A stretch of DNA of 64,000 nt from Actinomycetes bacterium (GTDB lineage Bacteria > Actinomycetota > Acidimicrobiia > Acidimicrobiales > RAAP-2): assembly GCA_021791845.1 (NCBI GenBank), contig JAJYVT010000005.1, positions 1-64,000 of the forward strand. Direction: 5' to 3'. Within the stretch, counting starts at the first letter, position 1. Every line of letters begins with the position of its first letter. Of this stretch, positions 7,712-16,778 are shown in pieces. A program made the position numbers and the translations under genes. The notes beneath the pieces were generated by a model. That model did no database searches. It was not told the DNA's origin and saw nothing but the letters and a program-made list of their open reading frames with translations.

Positions 7712-8437
7712 TCAAGGCCGCAAGGCAAGGACCCCGAGCGGACCGCGGCGCATGACCGCTCCGGCGATGGACCGCACGCCCGGGAGCGACGCCAGAGAGT
7801 GAAGGCGCTGGTAGCCGAAGATCCGGCCCAGTGCCACCCCCGCTGCCTCCTTCAAGAAGTACGGGATCACGGCCGAGCCGGTGATGGGCGAGCTCTGGGT
7901 GGGCGTCGGGTGGGGGGTCAGCCCCACGTCGGTGGCGATGGCCATCGACCGGTACTCGTGGAACGGGTCGGTCACGATGAGCACGTCGGTGTCACCCTTT
8001 GCCTTCAGCTCGGCGGCGGCCAGGGAGAGGTTTGTCCAGCTCGTGCGGCCCCCGGCTTCAAGGATGTTGGCCGCCGGCACCCCCTTGTGCTCGAGATAGG
8101 TCGCCCCGCTCTGCGCCTCGGTGTAGTGGTCGCCGGGTTCCTTGGAGCCGGTACAGACGATCAGATGGGCGTAACCCTGCTCGTAGAGGATCAGCGCCTG
8201 GTCCAGGCGGGCCTGGAGGTCCGGCGACGGTTTCCCGTTGTACTGCGCCGCCCCCATGACCACGATGGCCTGGGCCGGCACCGGCTCGTACTGCCGGGAG
8301 GTCAGCACCACCTGGACCAGGGTGACCGCGTAGTACACGGCGATCGCCAGCACGAGAACGACCACGAGCTTGACCGCCATGCGCAGTGGGGCGGTGACCC
8401 ACCGCAGCGGCGCGGTCGCCATCCGAAGGACGCCCAT
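7712..8437 (-). CDS. YdcF/SanA-like DUF218 membrane-anchored protein
   Basis: 241 residues with one N-terminal transmembrane segment (about 20-42, LVVVLVLAIAVYYAVTLVQVV) and an outward DUF218 domain. Family marks include AIVVMGAAQYNGKPSPDLQARLDQAL, VCTGSKEPG and the TDPFHEYRS stretch. DUF218 proteins are linked to cell-envelope functions (SanA, ElyC, YdcF), but the reaction is not established. It lies 105 bp downstream of gltX in the same direction. Confidence 0.85.
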   Translation of the reverse strand: MGVLRMATAPLRWVTAPLRMAVKLVVVLVLAIAVYYAVTLVQVVLTSRQYEPVPAQAIVVMGAAQYNGKPSPDLQARLDQALILYEQGYAHLIVCTGSKEPGDHYTEAQSGATYLEHKGVPAANILEAGGRTSWTNLSLAAAELKAKGDTDVLIVTDPFHEYRSMAIATDVGLTPHPTPTQSSPITGSAVIPYFLKEAAGVALGRIFGYQRLHSLASLPGVRSIAGAVMRRGPLGVLALRP

Positions 8438-8542
8438 CAGCCCACCCGCCCCGTGGTGCCCGGCGCCGGGAGGGTGGCCGGCACCGGGCCGGCCGCCGGC
8501 GCCGGGCGGGCAGCGCGTGCCGAATCGGCGGGTTGGCCGGGC

Positions 8543-10042
8543 CTAGTCGCCCGCCGCCGCACCGCCACCCCTCACCCGCTCCAGCGCCACCCGCAGCCGG
8601 CGGAGCACCGCCGCGCGCCCCAGCACCTCGAGCGACTCGAAGAGCGGCGGGCCGACCGTCCGGCCCGTGACGGCCACCCGGATCGGCGCCTGGGCCTTGG
8701 CCAGCTTCTTCCCTGCCTGCTCGCCCACCGCCACCGTCGCGTCCCGGAGGGCGTCGGCGGTCCAGTCGCACCCCTCGTAGGCGGCGACGGCAGCCTCGAG
8801 CATCGGCACCGCAGCCTCGTCGCGGGTGACCGCCTTCTCCCACGAGCCCTCGTCGATCGCCGGCTCCTCCAGGAAGAGGAAGTCCACGAGCCCGGGCACC
8901 TCGCCCATGGTGGTGACGCGCTCTTGGACGAGGGGCGCCATGCGCCGGAACACCGCCTCGTCGAAGCGCCCGGACGGCCACGGCGGCGGGCCCGCGCTCT
9001 GGGGGGCCCACCGGCCGGCCGCCGCCTCGGCGTCGGGCTCGACCCACGGCCGGGCCCTCGCCACGAACTCCTCCAGGGGAAGGTCGCGGATGTACTCGCC
9101 GTTCATGTGGGCCATCTTCTTGATGTCGAAGAAGGCCGGCGAGTGGTTCACGTCCTCGAGCGCGAAGGTCTCGATCATCGTCTCGACCGTGACCTTCTCC
9201 TGGTCTCCCGGCGGGCTCCAGCCCAAGAGGGCCAGGTAGTTGCGCATGGCCTCGGGCAGGTAGCCCTGGTCCCGGTACGACTCGACGGCAACGGGGTCCC
9301 GGCGCTTCGACAGCTTCTTGCGCTGCTCGTTGACCAGGGTCGGCAGGTGGGCCCAGGCCGGGAGCTCGGTGGCCTCGCCCCAGCCGGCCTCACCCTCGGC
9401 CGCGGCGTCGAGCGCCTGCCAGATGAGAATGCCCTTGGGCGCGGTGGGGAGCAGCTCCTCGCCCCGGATCACGTGCGTGATGGCCATGTCCCGGTCGTCC
9501 ACGCAGTTGGCCAGCACGAACAGCGGCTCGCCGTTGGAGCGGGCCACCACGAAGTCCTCCATGGTGTCGTGCCGGAAGACCACGTCGCCTCGCACGATGT
9601 CGTGGACCACCGTCTCCCCCTCTCGGGGCGTGCGGAACCGCAGGGCGTTGCCCCTCCGGGGAAGGCCCCGGTCCCGGCAGTGGCCGTCGTAGCCGGGGGT
9701 CGGCCGGTCCTTGGTCCGCTCCAGCACCTCGTCGCGCGTGCAGTCGCAGGCGTACAGGTACCCCGCGTCCCACAGGGCGTCGAGTGCGACCTGGTAGCGC
9801 TCCAGCCGCTCCGACTGGCGGTAGGGGCCCTCGTCGGGGGTCATGCCCAGCCAGTCCATGGCCGTGATGATCCCGTCGACCCACTCTTCCCGGTTGCGCT
9901 CGGTGTCCGTGTCCTCGATGCGCAGGATGAAGACGCCGCCGTAACGACGGGCGAACAGCCAGTTGAACAGCCCCGTCCGGCCGGTCCCGACGTGGAAGTA
10001 GCCGGTCGGCGAGGGAGCGAGGCGGACCCTCGGCGGCGCCAC
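8543..10042 (-). CDS. gltX: Glutamyl-tRNA synthetase
   Basis: 499 residues, normal length for a bacterial class I GluRS. The N-terminal ATP motif is FHVGTGRTGLFNW (HVGT as the HIGH variant, residues 17-20), the RIEDTD element follows at 41-46, and the KMSKS loop is KLSKR (243-247). Cys99, Cys101 and Cys122 may form the zinc site seen in some GluRS. It charges tRNA-Glu and, where GlnRS is absent, usually also tRNA-Gln. Both cognate tRNA genes lie about 1 kb downstream on the same strand, and the ferredoxin gene ends 8 bp upstream, suggesting a shared transcript. Confidence 0.97.
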   Translation of the reverse strand: MAPPRVRLAPSPTGYFHVGTGRTGLFNWLFARRYGGVFILRIEDTDTERNREEWVDGIITAMDWLGMTPDEGPYRQSERLERYQVALDALWDAGYLYACDCTRDEVLERTKDRPTPGYDGHCRDRGLPRRGNALRFRTPREGETVVHDIVRGDVVFRHDTMEDFVVARSNGEPLFVLANCVDDRDMAITHVIRGEELLPTAPKGILIWQALDAAAEGEAGWGEATELPAWAHLPTLVNEQRKKLSKRRDPVAVESYRDQGYLPEAMRNYLALLGWSPPGDQEKVTVETMIETFALEDVNHSPAFFDIKKMAHMNGEYIRDLPLEEFVARARPWVEPDAEAAAGRWAPQSAGPPPWPSGRFDEAVFRRMAPLVQERVTTMGEVPGLVDFLFLEEPAIDEGSWEKAVTRDEAAVPMLEAAVAAYEGCDWTADALRDATVAVGEQAGKKLAKAQAPIRVAVTGRTVGPPLFESLEVLGRAAVLRRLRVALERVRGGGAAAGD

Positions 10043-10050
10043 GCCCCCGC

Positions 10051-10248
10051 TCAGTCGTCCTCGACCAGCGAGATGGCGCCGGTCGGACAGCTGTTCACCG
10101 CGTCGCGCAGCTTGCCGTGAAGGGACTCAGGCGGGTGCTCGTCCAGCACGTAGAGGAACCCGTCGTCACGCACCTCGAAGACCTCGGGCACGATCCCCAT
10201 GCAGACCGCGTTGCTCGTGCACACGTCGAAGTCGACCACGACCTTCAC
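10051..10248 (-). CDS. Small single-cluster ferredoxin, [3Fe-4S]-type
   Basis: 65 residues. The first cluster motif is CTSNAVC (C-x5-C with Asn where many relatives have His) and the last is SCPTGAI; with only three cysteines a [3Fe-4S] cluster is expected, as in ferredoxins that feed cytochromes P450. The GTG at 10248 was chosen because GGGAGG lies 6-7 nt upstream. It is immediately upstream of gltX on the same strand. No P450 is present here, so the partner is unknown. Confidence 0.88.
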   Translation of the reverse strand: MKVVVDFDVCTSNAVCMGIVPEVFEVRDDGFLYVLDEHPPESLHGKLRDAVNSCPTGAISLVEDD

Positions 10249-10395
10249 CGGCAACCTCCCGATCGGCGAGCACCCGGCGGCCACGTCGTGCCGGGACGGG
10301 CACGCAGCATACCGGCCGTCGCCGGGCGGTTCGGATCAGAATGGAGGGAGGCAGCGCCCTCATGCGGCGCCGTCGGACGAGCGGAGGAGCGATCC

Positions 10396-10824
10396 ATGAG
10401 CGGGTTCAAGAAGTTCATGTCCCAGCACACCTTGGTGGTGACGGCGGTCGGCCTGGTGGTCGCCCTGGCCCTCAGCACCCTCATCAAGGCGTTCACGACA
10501 GCGGTCATCCTGCCCCTCGTGAACCGGGCCGAAGGCTCGCACCCGATCGGCCTCGGCGTCCAGCTGGGAGCGACAGGCAACGCCAGCACCTTCATGAACT
10601 TCGGATCGCTCATCTCGGCGATCATCTACTTCGTCGTCTTCATGGCGGTGGTGTACTTCGCCATCATCGTCCCCTACCGCCATGTCCAGGCCCGCCGGGG
10701 CGTCAACGTCTTCGGGACACCCGCCCCCACCAAGACGTGCCCCTACTGCCTGTCGACAGACGTGCCCTTCAAGGCCACCAAGTGCAAGTACTGCGCCAGC
10801 ACACTGCCGGCCGAGGAGACCTGA
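10396..10824 (+). CDS. mscL: MscL-like mechanosensitive channel with C-terminal zinc ribbon
   Basis: 142 residues. The N-terminal part (FKKFMSQHTLVVTAVGLVVALALSTLIKAFTT...ILPLV) and the second transmembrane helix (about 77-97) match the two-helix MscL pattern, a homopentameric channel that vents solutes on osmotic downshock. After the second helix comes CPYC...CKYC, a four-cysteine zinc-ribbon, in place of the usual helical bundle. The ATG at 10396 has GGAGG about 8 nt upstream. It is convergent with the ABC1 kinase gene, sharing a hairpin across both stops. The family is clear; gating by metal or redox would be speculation. Confidence 0.82.
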   Translation: MSGFKKFMSQHTLVVTAVGLVVALALSTLIKAFTTAVILPLVNRAEGSHPIGLGVQLGATGNASTFMNFGSLISAIIYFVVFMAVVYFAIIVPYRHVQARRGVNVFGTPAPTKTCPYCLSTDVPFKATKCKYCASTLPAEET

Positions 10825-10838
10825 GCCGCCGGGCTCAG
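10821..10838. terminator. Bidirectional hairpin overlapping two convergent stop codons
   Basis: CTGAGCC and GGCTCAG form a 7-bp stem with a 4-nt loop; the arms contain the stop of the MscL-like gene (10822-10824) and the stop of the ABC1 kinase gene (10835-10837). A single hairpin probably ends both transcripts. Confidence 0.5.
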
Positions 10839-12295
10839 CGGGGGGAACCGGCCACGAGGGCACTGAGGAAGTCGCGGTCGGCCAGGATGGGGCGGTCGGC
10901 CAGGAACAGCTTGCCGTAGCGCTCGAAGTACATGAACTGCTTGGCCAGCAGGAACGTGCCCCGTGTGAACTCGGACATGATCCCGCCGGCCTCGTCCGCG
11001 AGCCGCCGCATGCGCCGGTTGGCCCGCAGCCGGTGGGCCACCGCCCGCAGCCGCCGCTCGTGGGCCGCCGCTCCGCGGGCCTTGGCCGCCTGGATCAGGG
11101 GGGCCTCCAGCATGGCGGCCAGGCTCACCTGACCGAAGGGCCGGGTGAGGGCGGGCTCGACGATGCCGCGCAGGAACGTGGTGAGCTCGGCGTCCGACAG
11201 CCCGAGGCCGACCTGGATGGCCCGCCCGTAGACCTGGGTGAGGTGGGCGGTGATGTCGGGCCACGCCGCCTCGTCGCCCAGGACGGCGTCGAGGAGCCGC
11301 ACCACGAAGCGGTGGGTGTCGGCGTCCAACCGGCCGACGATGCCCCAGTCGATGATGCCCAGGCGACCGTCTCGCAGCAGCAGCATGTTGCCGGCGTGGA
11401 GGTCACCGTGGAAGGCGCCGAACCGGACCGTCGTGATGAGAAAGGCGCGGACCACCTCTTCCACCAGGGGAGCGGGGTCGTAGCCGAGACCGGCCACCTT
11501 GGCCAGGTCGTCCACGGCCACGCCATGGAGCAGCTCCATGGTGAGGACGTTCTCCGAGGAGAGCTCGGGGTACGGCTCGGGCACCACGATCCGGCCCAGC
11601 CCCGATCCGGCCAGCATGTGGCGGAACCGGTCGAGGGCCCGGGCCTCGTTGCGCAGGTCCAGCTCCTCCCCCAGCTGCTGGCGCAGCCCGTCGAGCAGCT
11701 GCAGGACGGATCCGGCGACCTGCTCACCGGTCTCCTTGGCCACCAGCTCGGCCAGGGGCACCATCAGACGGAGGTCGGCCGCCACCTGGAGGGCGATGCC
11801 CGGTCGCAGGACCTTCACCGCCACCGCCCGCCCGTCGTGCAGGACGCCGCGGTAGACGACGGCGATCGACGCTCGGCCGATGGGGTGGGGGTGGAGCTCC
11901 CGGAACGCCTCGCCGACGTCCATCCCGAGGTCCTCTTCGATCCGGCGGCAGACGGCGTCGAAGGGGACGTCCGGTCCGGTGTCCAAGCAGGCGCGGAACT
12001 CCTGGGCCACCTCCTCCCCGACCAGGCCTGGTGAGGATGCGACCAGCTGGCCGAACTTCATGAAGGTGCCGCCGAGGTCCTCGCACATTCGCCGGAGCGG
12101 GTGCGCGGCCGCACCCGGGGGGAGCAGCCCTTGGCTCCGACGCAGAGCGGCGGCCTGCTTGCCGACGAGGGGCGACAGCCGCCGCGCCCCGACGAGGCCG
12201 ATCTCGGCCCCGCGCGCCGCCAGCTGCCCCCGCGTGGGTGCCGGCAGTTGGCGGCGGTGGACCCTCGGGACGGTCGGCTCGGAAGCCTCGGTCAT
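10835..12295 (-). CDS. ABC1/UbiB (AarF)-family atypical kinase
   Basis: 486 residues. Family marks: the KxGQ motif in FMKFGQLVASSPG, the ATP-site lysine region AVAVKVLRPGI, the catalytic FHGDLHAGNMLL and the metal-binding IIDWGIVGRL. ABC1 proteins are protein-kinase-like ATPases linked to isoprenoid lipid or quinone metabolism; the precise substrate in actinobacteria is not settled. The ATG at 12295 overlaps the ctaG stop (ATGA), so the two are translationally coupled. The coupling with ctaG and the hopanoid genes elsewhere in the window fit a membrane-lipid or respiratory role, but that is inference. Confidence 0.9.
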   Translation of the reverse strand: MTEASEPTVPRVHRRQLPAPTRGQLAARGAEIGLVGARRLSPLVGKQAAALRRSQGLLPPGAAAHPLRRMCEDLGGTFMKFGQLVASSPGLVGEEVAQEFRACLDTGPDVPFDAVCRRIEEDLGMDVGEAFRELHPHPIGRASIAVVYRGVLHDGRAVAVKVLRPGIALQVAADLRLMVPLAELVAKETGEQVAGSVLQLLDGLRQQLGEELDLRNEARALDRFRHMLAGSGLGRIVVPEPYPELSSENVLTMELLHGVAVDDLAKVAGLGYDPAPLVEEVVRAFLITTVRFGAFHGDLHAGNMLLLRDGRLGIIDWGIVGRLDADTHRFVVRLLDAVLGDEAAWPDITAHLTQVYGRAIQVGLGLSDAELTTFLRGIVEPALTRPFGQVSLAAMLEAPLIQAAKARGAAAHERRLRAVAHRLRANRRMRRLADEAGGIMSEFTRGTFLLAKQFMYFERYGKLFLADRPILADRDFLSALVAGSPR

Positions 12296-13362
12296 CCGCC
12301 CCGGCCAGGCGGTGGGTCGCCCGGGACCCCGGGCGCGGGCACGCCGGGCACGCCCCGGGCCGGCACGTCGGGCACACCCCGGGCGGGCACGCCGGCGACC
12401 GTGGCATGAGCCGTCCGGCGGGGCCGGTACGTGCCGAGGGCGAAACCCGCTGTGGGCTGGCCGGTATGGCTCTCGGGTGGAGGGAAGTAGGCGGCGAGCT
12501 CGTGGTCGAACCGGCTGGCCGCCCGCTCCTCGCGCCGGACCCACGCCATCGCCACCGGGATGAGGGCGAGCATCATCAAGACGTCGCCGCCCACCCACAT
12601 GATCACCCCGCCCAGGCGCAGGTCGGCGACCAGCGACATCCCCCACGTCCGGTGCAGCGCCGCCAAGGCGGGAAAGATCTCGTGGTTCTCGGAGTTGAGG
12701 GTCACGCCGACGAAGGTGTCCACGGGCACGGCGAGGAACAGGAGCAGGGCACGCATGGGGGGCTGCGCCCGGTAGCGGTTGGGATCGGCCCCGAAGATCT
12801 GGCGCCAGAACAGGTAGCCGACGGCGAGGAACAGGAAGTGCTCGAGCTCGTCGACGGCCCGGCTCTCGACCGCCCAGTTGTAGAAGACGGTCAGGTGCGT
12901 GAGGGGCACCAGCACGCCGTAGAGCACGAAGGCGGTGACCGGGTGCCCGCCGAGGCGCGCCGGGCGGGACCGAAGGAGGTCGCTGAGCCGCCGGCGGGCC
13001 CGCCCGCTCGTCGCCCGCCACAAGAGGGCGATGGGCGAGCTGGCGGCAAAGAGCGAGGCGGCCACCATGATGAGCAGGAGGTGCTGGATCATGTGGTCCC
13101 AGAACAACGTGCCGTCGTAGAGGCCGATGGAGCTGAAGACCGCCACGGCCGTCACGACGGCCCCCCCGAGGAACGCCCCGGTGCGTAGGGGCGACCACCG
13201 GTGGCGGGGATGGAGCCGGTTCTGGCGGGCGACGCCGAGCAGGTACAGCACGACCACGGCCACCAGCACGGCGACGGGCCCGGCCGGGAGGTACGTGCGG
13301 AACAGGGCACGCCCGACCAAGGGCGGGAGGACTGCGACGAGTGCGTGGACGGCTTGGATCAT
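12292..13362 (-). CDS. ctaG: CtaG-type cytochrome c oxidase assembly membrane protein
   Basis: 356 residues with about seven transmembrane segments and caa3-CtaG family elements such as WDHMIQHLLLIMVAASLFA, LEHFLFLAVGYLFW and GGVIMWVGGDVLMML. In Bacillus the family is needed for caa3 oxidase assembly, probably in copper supply. The structural ctaC-D-F genes are 45 kb away. The ATG at 13362 was preferred over an upstream start at 13401 because the first helix follows. The cytosolic C-terminus contains repeats of the type GVPARGVPDVPARGVPG, a low-complexity tail not typical of the family. Confidence 0.85.
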   Translation of the reverse strand: MIQAVHALVAVLPPLVGRALFRTYLPAGPVAVLVAVVVLYLLGVARQNRLHPRHRWSPLRTGAFLGGAVVTAVAVFSSIGLYDGTLFWDHMIQHLLLIMVAASLFAASSPIALLWRATSGRARRRLSDLLRSRPARLGGHPVTAFVLYGVLVPLTHLTVFYNWAVESRAVDELEHFLFLAVGYLFWRQIFGADPNRYRAQPPMRALLLFLAVPVDTFVGVTLNSENHEIFPALAALHRTWGMSLVADLRLGGVIMWVGGDVLMMLALIPVAMAWVRREERAASRFDHELAAYFPPPESHTGQPTAGFALGTYRPRRTAHATVAGVPARGVPDVPARGVPGVPAPGVPGDPPPGRGG

Positions 13363-13619
13363 GGGTCTCGTGGCCCTGCGCCTGCAGGGTCCTGCGGCCA
13401 CCGCCGGAACCAGGGCCGGCGCGACGAGGGCACGCGGCCAGCCAGCCTAGGGCCACGGGGGGCAGGGGTCGGAGCGGGACGGCCGGAGACGGCGGGGCGG
13501 CCACGGGCCCCCGGTGAACCAGCAGTCCTCGTGCAGAAGTAACGTTGGGGGCGGGGTACCGCCGAGCAGGCGGTGAGCGAGGGACGGCCGGCCGTGTGAC
13601 TGGCTGGGACGGAGGGGTG

Positions 13620-14195
13620 ATGGGGGACGCACTGCATGCGGCCGACGTCGGACGAGCAAGCCCGGGCGACGCCGGGTCCGCGCCGGTCGCCGCATGGATC
13701 GACCGGGCCGTGCGCTTCTTCTACCTCCATCCGCGCACCGTCGGTCGGCGGGCACAGCTCTGCCTCCGCGGCGCCGACGGGACGGAGCTCGGGTGGAAGG
13801 ACGTGACCACCGAGCGGGTCATGGTGCGCGACACGACGGACCAGGTCCGACTGGTGCGGGCGATCCTCGAGGGCGCAGGACCGGTCGAAGCCCCCGTCTC
13901 CGCTGCCGAGCTGCCCGGCGTCGCCCTCGACGTCCCCGCCGGCGCGCTGTTGGCCCAGCTTCGCCTGCGCTCCGCAGCCGTCCTGGTCGCCAAGGAGATC
14001 TCGCGTGGCGGCGACCACCGCCTCTCCGTCACATTCGCCCGTCCGGGGCAGAGCACGCTCACGCTCGGCTCCGTGGACCTGCGCAGCGGTGCGTGCCACC
14101 CGCGCCCCGAGAGCGAGTCGGCCCTCGGCGTCGAGGCGACGGCCCAGCTGCTCCAGGCGGCAGCCGCCCACCTCCCGCGCGAGCGCTACCCGTGA
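13620..14195 (+). CDS. Hypothetical protein, 191 aa
   Basis: No family was recognised. The protein has no membrane segment; a mixed alpha/beta core (AVRFFYLHPRTVGRRAQLCLRG and GWKDVTTERVMVRDTTDQVRLVRAILEG) is followed by a region rich in short strands. Codon pattern is typical of the window and the reading frame is long and clean. ATG 13620 has GGAGG close upstream; earlier in-frame starts at 13545 look less likely. It is convergent with the GH18 gene. Confidence 0.6.
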   Translation: MGDALHAADVGRASPGDAGSAPVAAWIDRAVRFFYLHPRTVGRRAQLCLRGADGTELGWKDVTTERVMVRDTTDQVRLVRAILEGAGPVEAPVSAAELPGVALDVPAGALLAQLRLRSAAVLVAKEISRGGDHRLSVTFARPGQSTLTLGSVDLRSGACHPRPESESALGVEATAQLLQAAAAHLPRERYP

Positions 14196-14264
14196 GGTGC
14201 GGCGCTTCCGGGGGGCACCGGTCCACGGGGAGCCGGAGGGCCTGAGCGTCGGAGCGTCGGACGG

Positions 14265-16778
14265 TCAGCCCGAGGAGCCCGTGCCCGACCCCGCGGTCCC
14301 CGGGCTGCCGGACCCCGTTCCCGCGCCGGACGACGCACCGGCGCCGGACGACGCACCGGCTCCGGACGACGCACCGGTGGACGACGCACCCGTCCCGGAC
14401 GTGCCCGATGCCGGCGTACCGGTGCCCGGCGAGCCTGTGCCGGCCGTTCCCGATCCCACGGCGAACGTGAGCTCGGCGTCCATGCAGTTGGTCGGCTGGC
14501 GGGCGATCACGAGGTCGGTGCCGGCACCCGGGTAGTGCCAGACGTCGATCCCCGCCGGTGTCCGCGCCAGGCACGCCAACGCCGGGTCTGTCGTGGCGAA
14601 GCCGGTCAACGTGCCAAGGAGCGCCGCTGTGCCCGATGGTGCCGCTGTCGGTACCAGTGCGAGGGTCACGGCCTGGCCCTCCCACGTGCCGCCGTACCGG
14701 TACGTGGCCGAGCCCACCGTCCCACCGGCGCCGACACCGGCGCCGGCACCACTTGTGCCACCCGTGCCGCCGGCACCGCCACCGACACCGGCGCCGGCCC
14801 CGGCACCCGTGCCGGTCGTCGTCCCGCCCGCCTGGGTCCCGCCCCCCTTGGCCCCGGTCGACTGCGACGATGTCGCGGCCGGCACGGTGGGCTTCGTGGA
14901 CCCGGCGGCGGCGGCGATCGCCGGAAGGTTGGGCAGGTTCGCGGCGGGGTGGCCCGGGTGGGCGTTGGCGGCGCCGGCCGAGGTCGAGGTCGACGCCGGG
15001 CCGGCGGGTCCGGCCCGCTCGGGCGGGACATTGCCGTCCAGGGCGGCGAGCATCTGCGGGCTGTTGCCGTCCATCCCGAGGGCCCACGCCCCCACGCCGG
15101 CGAAGCCCTCCCGTTGGGCGAGCTGGGCCACCAGGTACACCGATGGCGGGCTGTCGACGTACGCCTCGTACCACTGGTGGCCGACCTCGTAGGACGTCCA
15201 CGCGCTGTCGGTCACCGGGTCCCAGTAGACGGGGTCGCCGCTGGCCATCATCTGCGTATAGGTGATGGGGGTCCCTGTGCCCATGGCGGTGGCGGCCATG
15301 GTCCCGTTGGTCGTCGGCCAGACGTAGCCGAAGTACGGCACGCCGAAGATCACCTTCGAGGGCGGCACGGCAGCCGCGTACTGGGCGGCGGCGGTGGCGT
15401 CGGAGTACTCGGCGCTCGAGATGGGGGACGCCGCGCTCGGCGACGACCCGAGGTTGGTCCCGTAGGCCATGACGAACAGCCCGTCGGACACCTTGGCCAG
15501 GGCCGGGACGTCGTAGAAGCCGCCGGCGTCGGCGGCCGAGCTGGCATAGGTGTCGACCGTCACCTGGTAGTGGGGGTTGGCGGCGTGCATGGCGCTGGAG
15601 ACGGTCGCCACGAGGGCGGTGAGGCCGGCGCGGTCGGCCGGCCCCTGGCCCTCGAGGTCCAGGTTCACGCCGTCGAGGTTCTTGGCCGCCACCGCGTGGA
15701 CCACGGCCGAGGCCAAGGTCGCGGCCGCAGTCGGCGAGGAGGTGAGGGCGTTGAGCGCCGGCTGCGAGAAGCAGTTCACGGTCAGGACGACCCGGTCGCC
15801 GGCGGCGTGCGCCCGCGCCACGAGGTCGGCGAAGTCCTGGCTCTCGTAGCCGTCCCACCCTGTGCCGGACTGGGCGAGCGTCCCGTTGGCGTTGATCCCG
15901 ACGGCGAAGTAGGCGAGCGTCGTGTACCCCGACACATTGAATGTGGCCTCCTGGCCCAGCGACCAGTACGGGGCGAACCCGAACACCTCGTGGGACGAGA
16001 GGGGCACGGCGTCCGCCACCGACGCCGGGGCGGGCGGGGGCGGCGCCGTGGCCGGCACCAGGTGGGCGGCCGCGCCGGCCTGGAACTCGGCGGCCTGGAG
16101 GATCTGGGCCATGCCCGACGCGTCGAAGGCCGAGCCGAGCGGCGCCACCGACGCCGAGAGCGAGTCGAGACCGGACGGCATGCTGCTCACGGCCACCCCG
16201 CCGAAGGCGGCGAGCGAGAGCGCCGTCGCGCACAACGCCGCGACCACCGCGCGGGGGTGGCGCGCTGTCCGGAGCCGGAGCGCTGTCCGAAGCCCCGCCC
16301 CGAGCCGCCGGAGCGGCGGCGACAGCACGTGGGCCGCCGCGCCGAGCCCGGGCGCAACCGCGCGGCGCGCCGTGCGGGCCAGAGGCCCGGCGTGGGCCGC
16401 GAGCCGCTCGAGCCGGCGGTCGAGCGGTCGGCGCGCCCGTCGCCACCGGGGCGTCCAGGCGCCGAGCGAGGCCAGGAGGGCGGTCACGGCGGGGGCGGGG
16501 AGGAGGAGCGCGAGGACGCCGGCGTCGGTCACGAGGTGCACTTCCTGGACGACCCGGCCCTCGGGATCGGGGGCGGTGGCGTCGGCCGCGAGCCCCTCGA
16601 GAGCCCACCACGGGACACGGAGCACCTCGACCAGGCCGGCGGGCCCGGCCGCCCGCAGGATCACGCCCCGCGCCTCGAAGGAGAGCTCGCACGCGCGGGC
16701 GCCGGGACGCGACGGGTGCGCCACGAGCACCGCGTGGCTCGCGCCGCCCCGTTGCCGCTCGGCGGATCGACGTCCCAT
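14265..16778 (-). CDS. Membrane-anchored GH18-family glycoside hydrolase-like protein
   Basis: 837 residues in five parts. Residues 1-130 form a cytosolic domain of unknown type (PH-like strand pattern, WWALEGL). A basic stretch leads to one transmembrane helix (about 176-195). After a Pro linker comes a GH18 TIM barrel (about 262-583) with FGFAPYW and the catalytic DGVNLDLE motif (369-376, acid Glu376 present). A long Ala/Gly/Thr linker follows, then a small domain (about 675-760) and an Ala/Ser/Gly tail encoded partly by 18-bp tandem repeats. The barrel is most like the YaaH/SleL-type GH18 group that acts on peptidoglycan or GlcNAc polymers. ATG 16778 has GAGGGG upstream. Substrate unproven. 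Confidence 0.82.
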   Translation of the reverse strand: MGRRSAERQRGGASHAVLVAHPSRPGARACELSFEARGVILRAAGPAGLVEVLRVPWWALEGLAADATAPDPEGRVVQEVHLVTDAGVLALLLPAPAVTALLASLGAWTPRWRRARRPLDRRLERLAAHAGPLARTARRAVAPGLGAAAHVLSPPLRRLGAGLRTALRLRTARHPRAVVAALCATALSLAAFGGVAVSSMPSGLDSLSASVAPLGSAFDASGMAQILQAAEFQAGAAAHLVPATAPPPPAPASVADAVPLSSHEVFGFAPYWSLGQEATFNVSGYTTLAYFAVGINANGTLAQSGTGWDGYESQDFADLVARAHAAGDRVVLTVNCFSQPALNALTSSPTAAATLASAVVHAVAAKNLDGVNLDLEGQGPADRAGLTALVATVSSAMHAANPHYQVTVDTYASSAADAGGFYDVPALAKVSDGLFVMAYGTNLGSSPSAASPISSAEYSDATAAAQYAAAVPPSKVIFGVPYFGYVWPTTNGTMAATAMGTGTPITYTQMMASGDPVYWDPVTDSAWTSYEVGHQWYEAYVDSPPSVYLVAQLAQREGFAGVGAWALGMDGNSPQMLAALDGNVPPERAGPAGPASTSTSAGAANAHPGHPAANLPNLPAIAAAAGSTKPTVPAATSSQSTGAKGGGTQAGGTTTGTGAGAGAGVGGGAGGTGGTSGAGAGVGAGGTVGSATYRYGGTWEGQAVTLALVPTAAPSGTAALLGTLTGFATTDPALACLARTPAGIDVWHYPGAGTDLVIARQPTNCMDAELTFAVGSGTAGTGSPGTGTPASGTSGTGASSTGASSGAGASSGAGASSGAGTGSGSPGTAGSGTGSSG
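14323..14376. repeat. Three tandem 18-bp units in the GH18 gene
   Basis: GCGCCGGACGACGCACCG is repeated at 14323, 14341 and (one change) 14359. In the minus-strand frame it codes for the GASSGA-type tail of the GH18 protein, keeping the frame. Confidence 0.8.
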
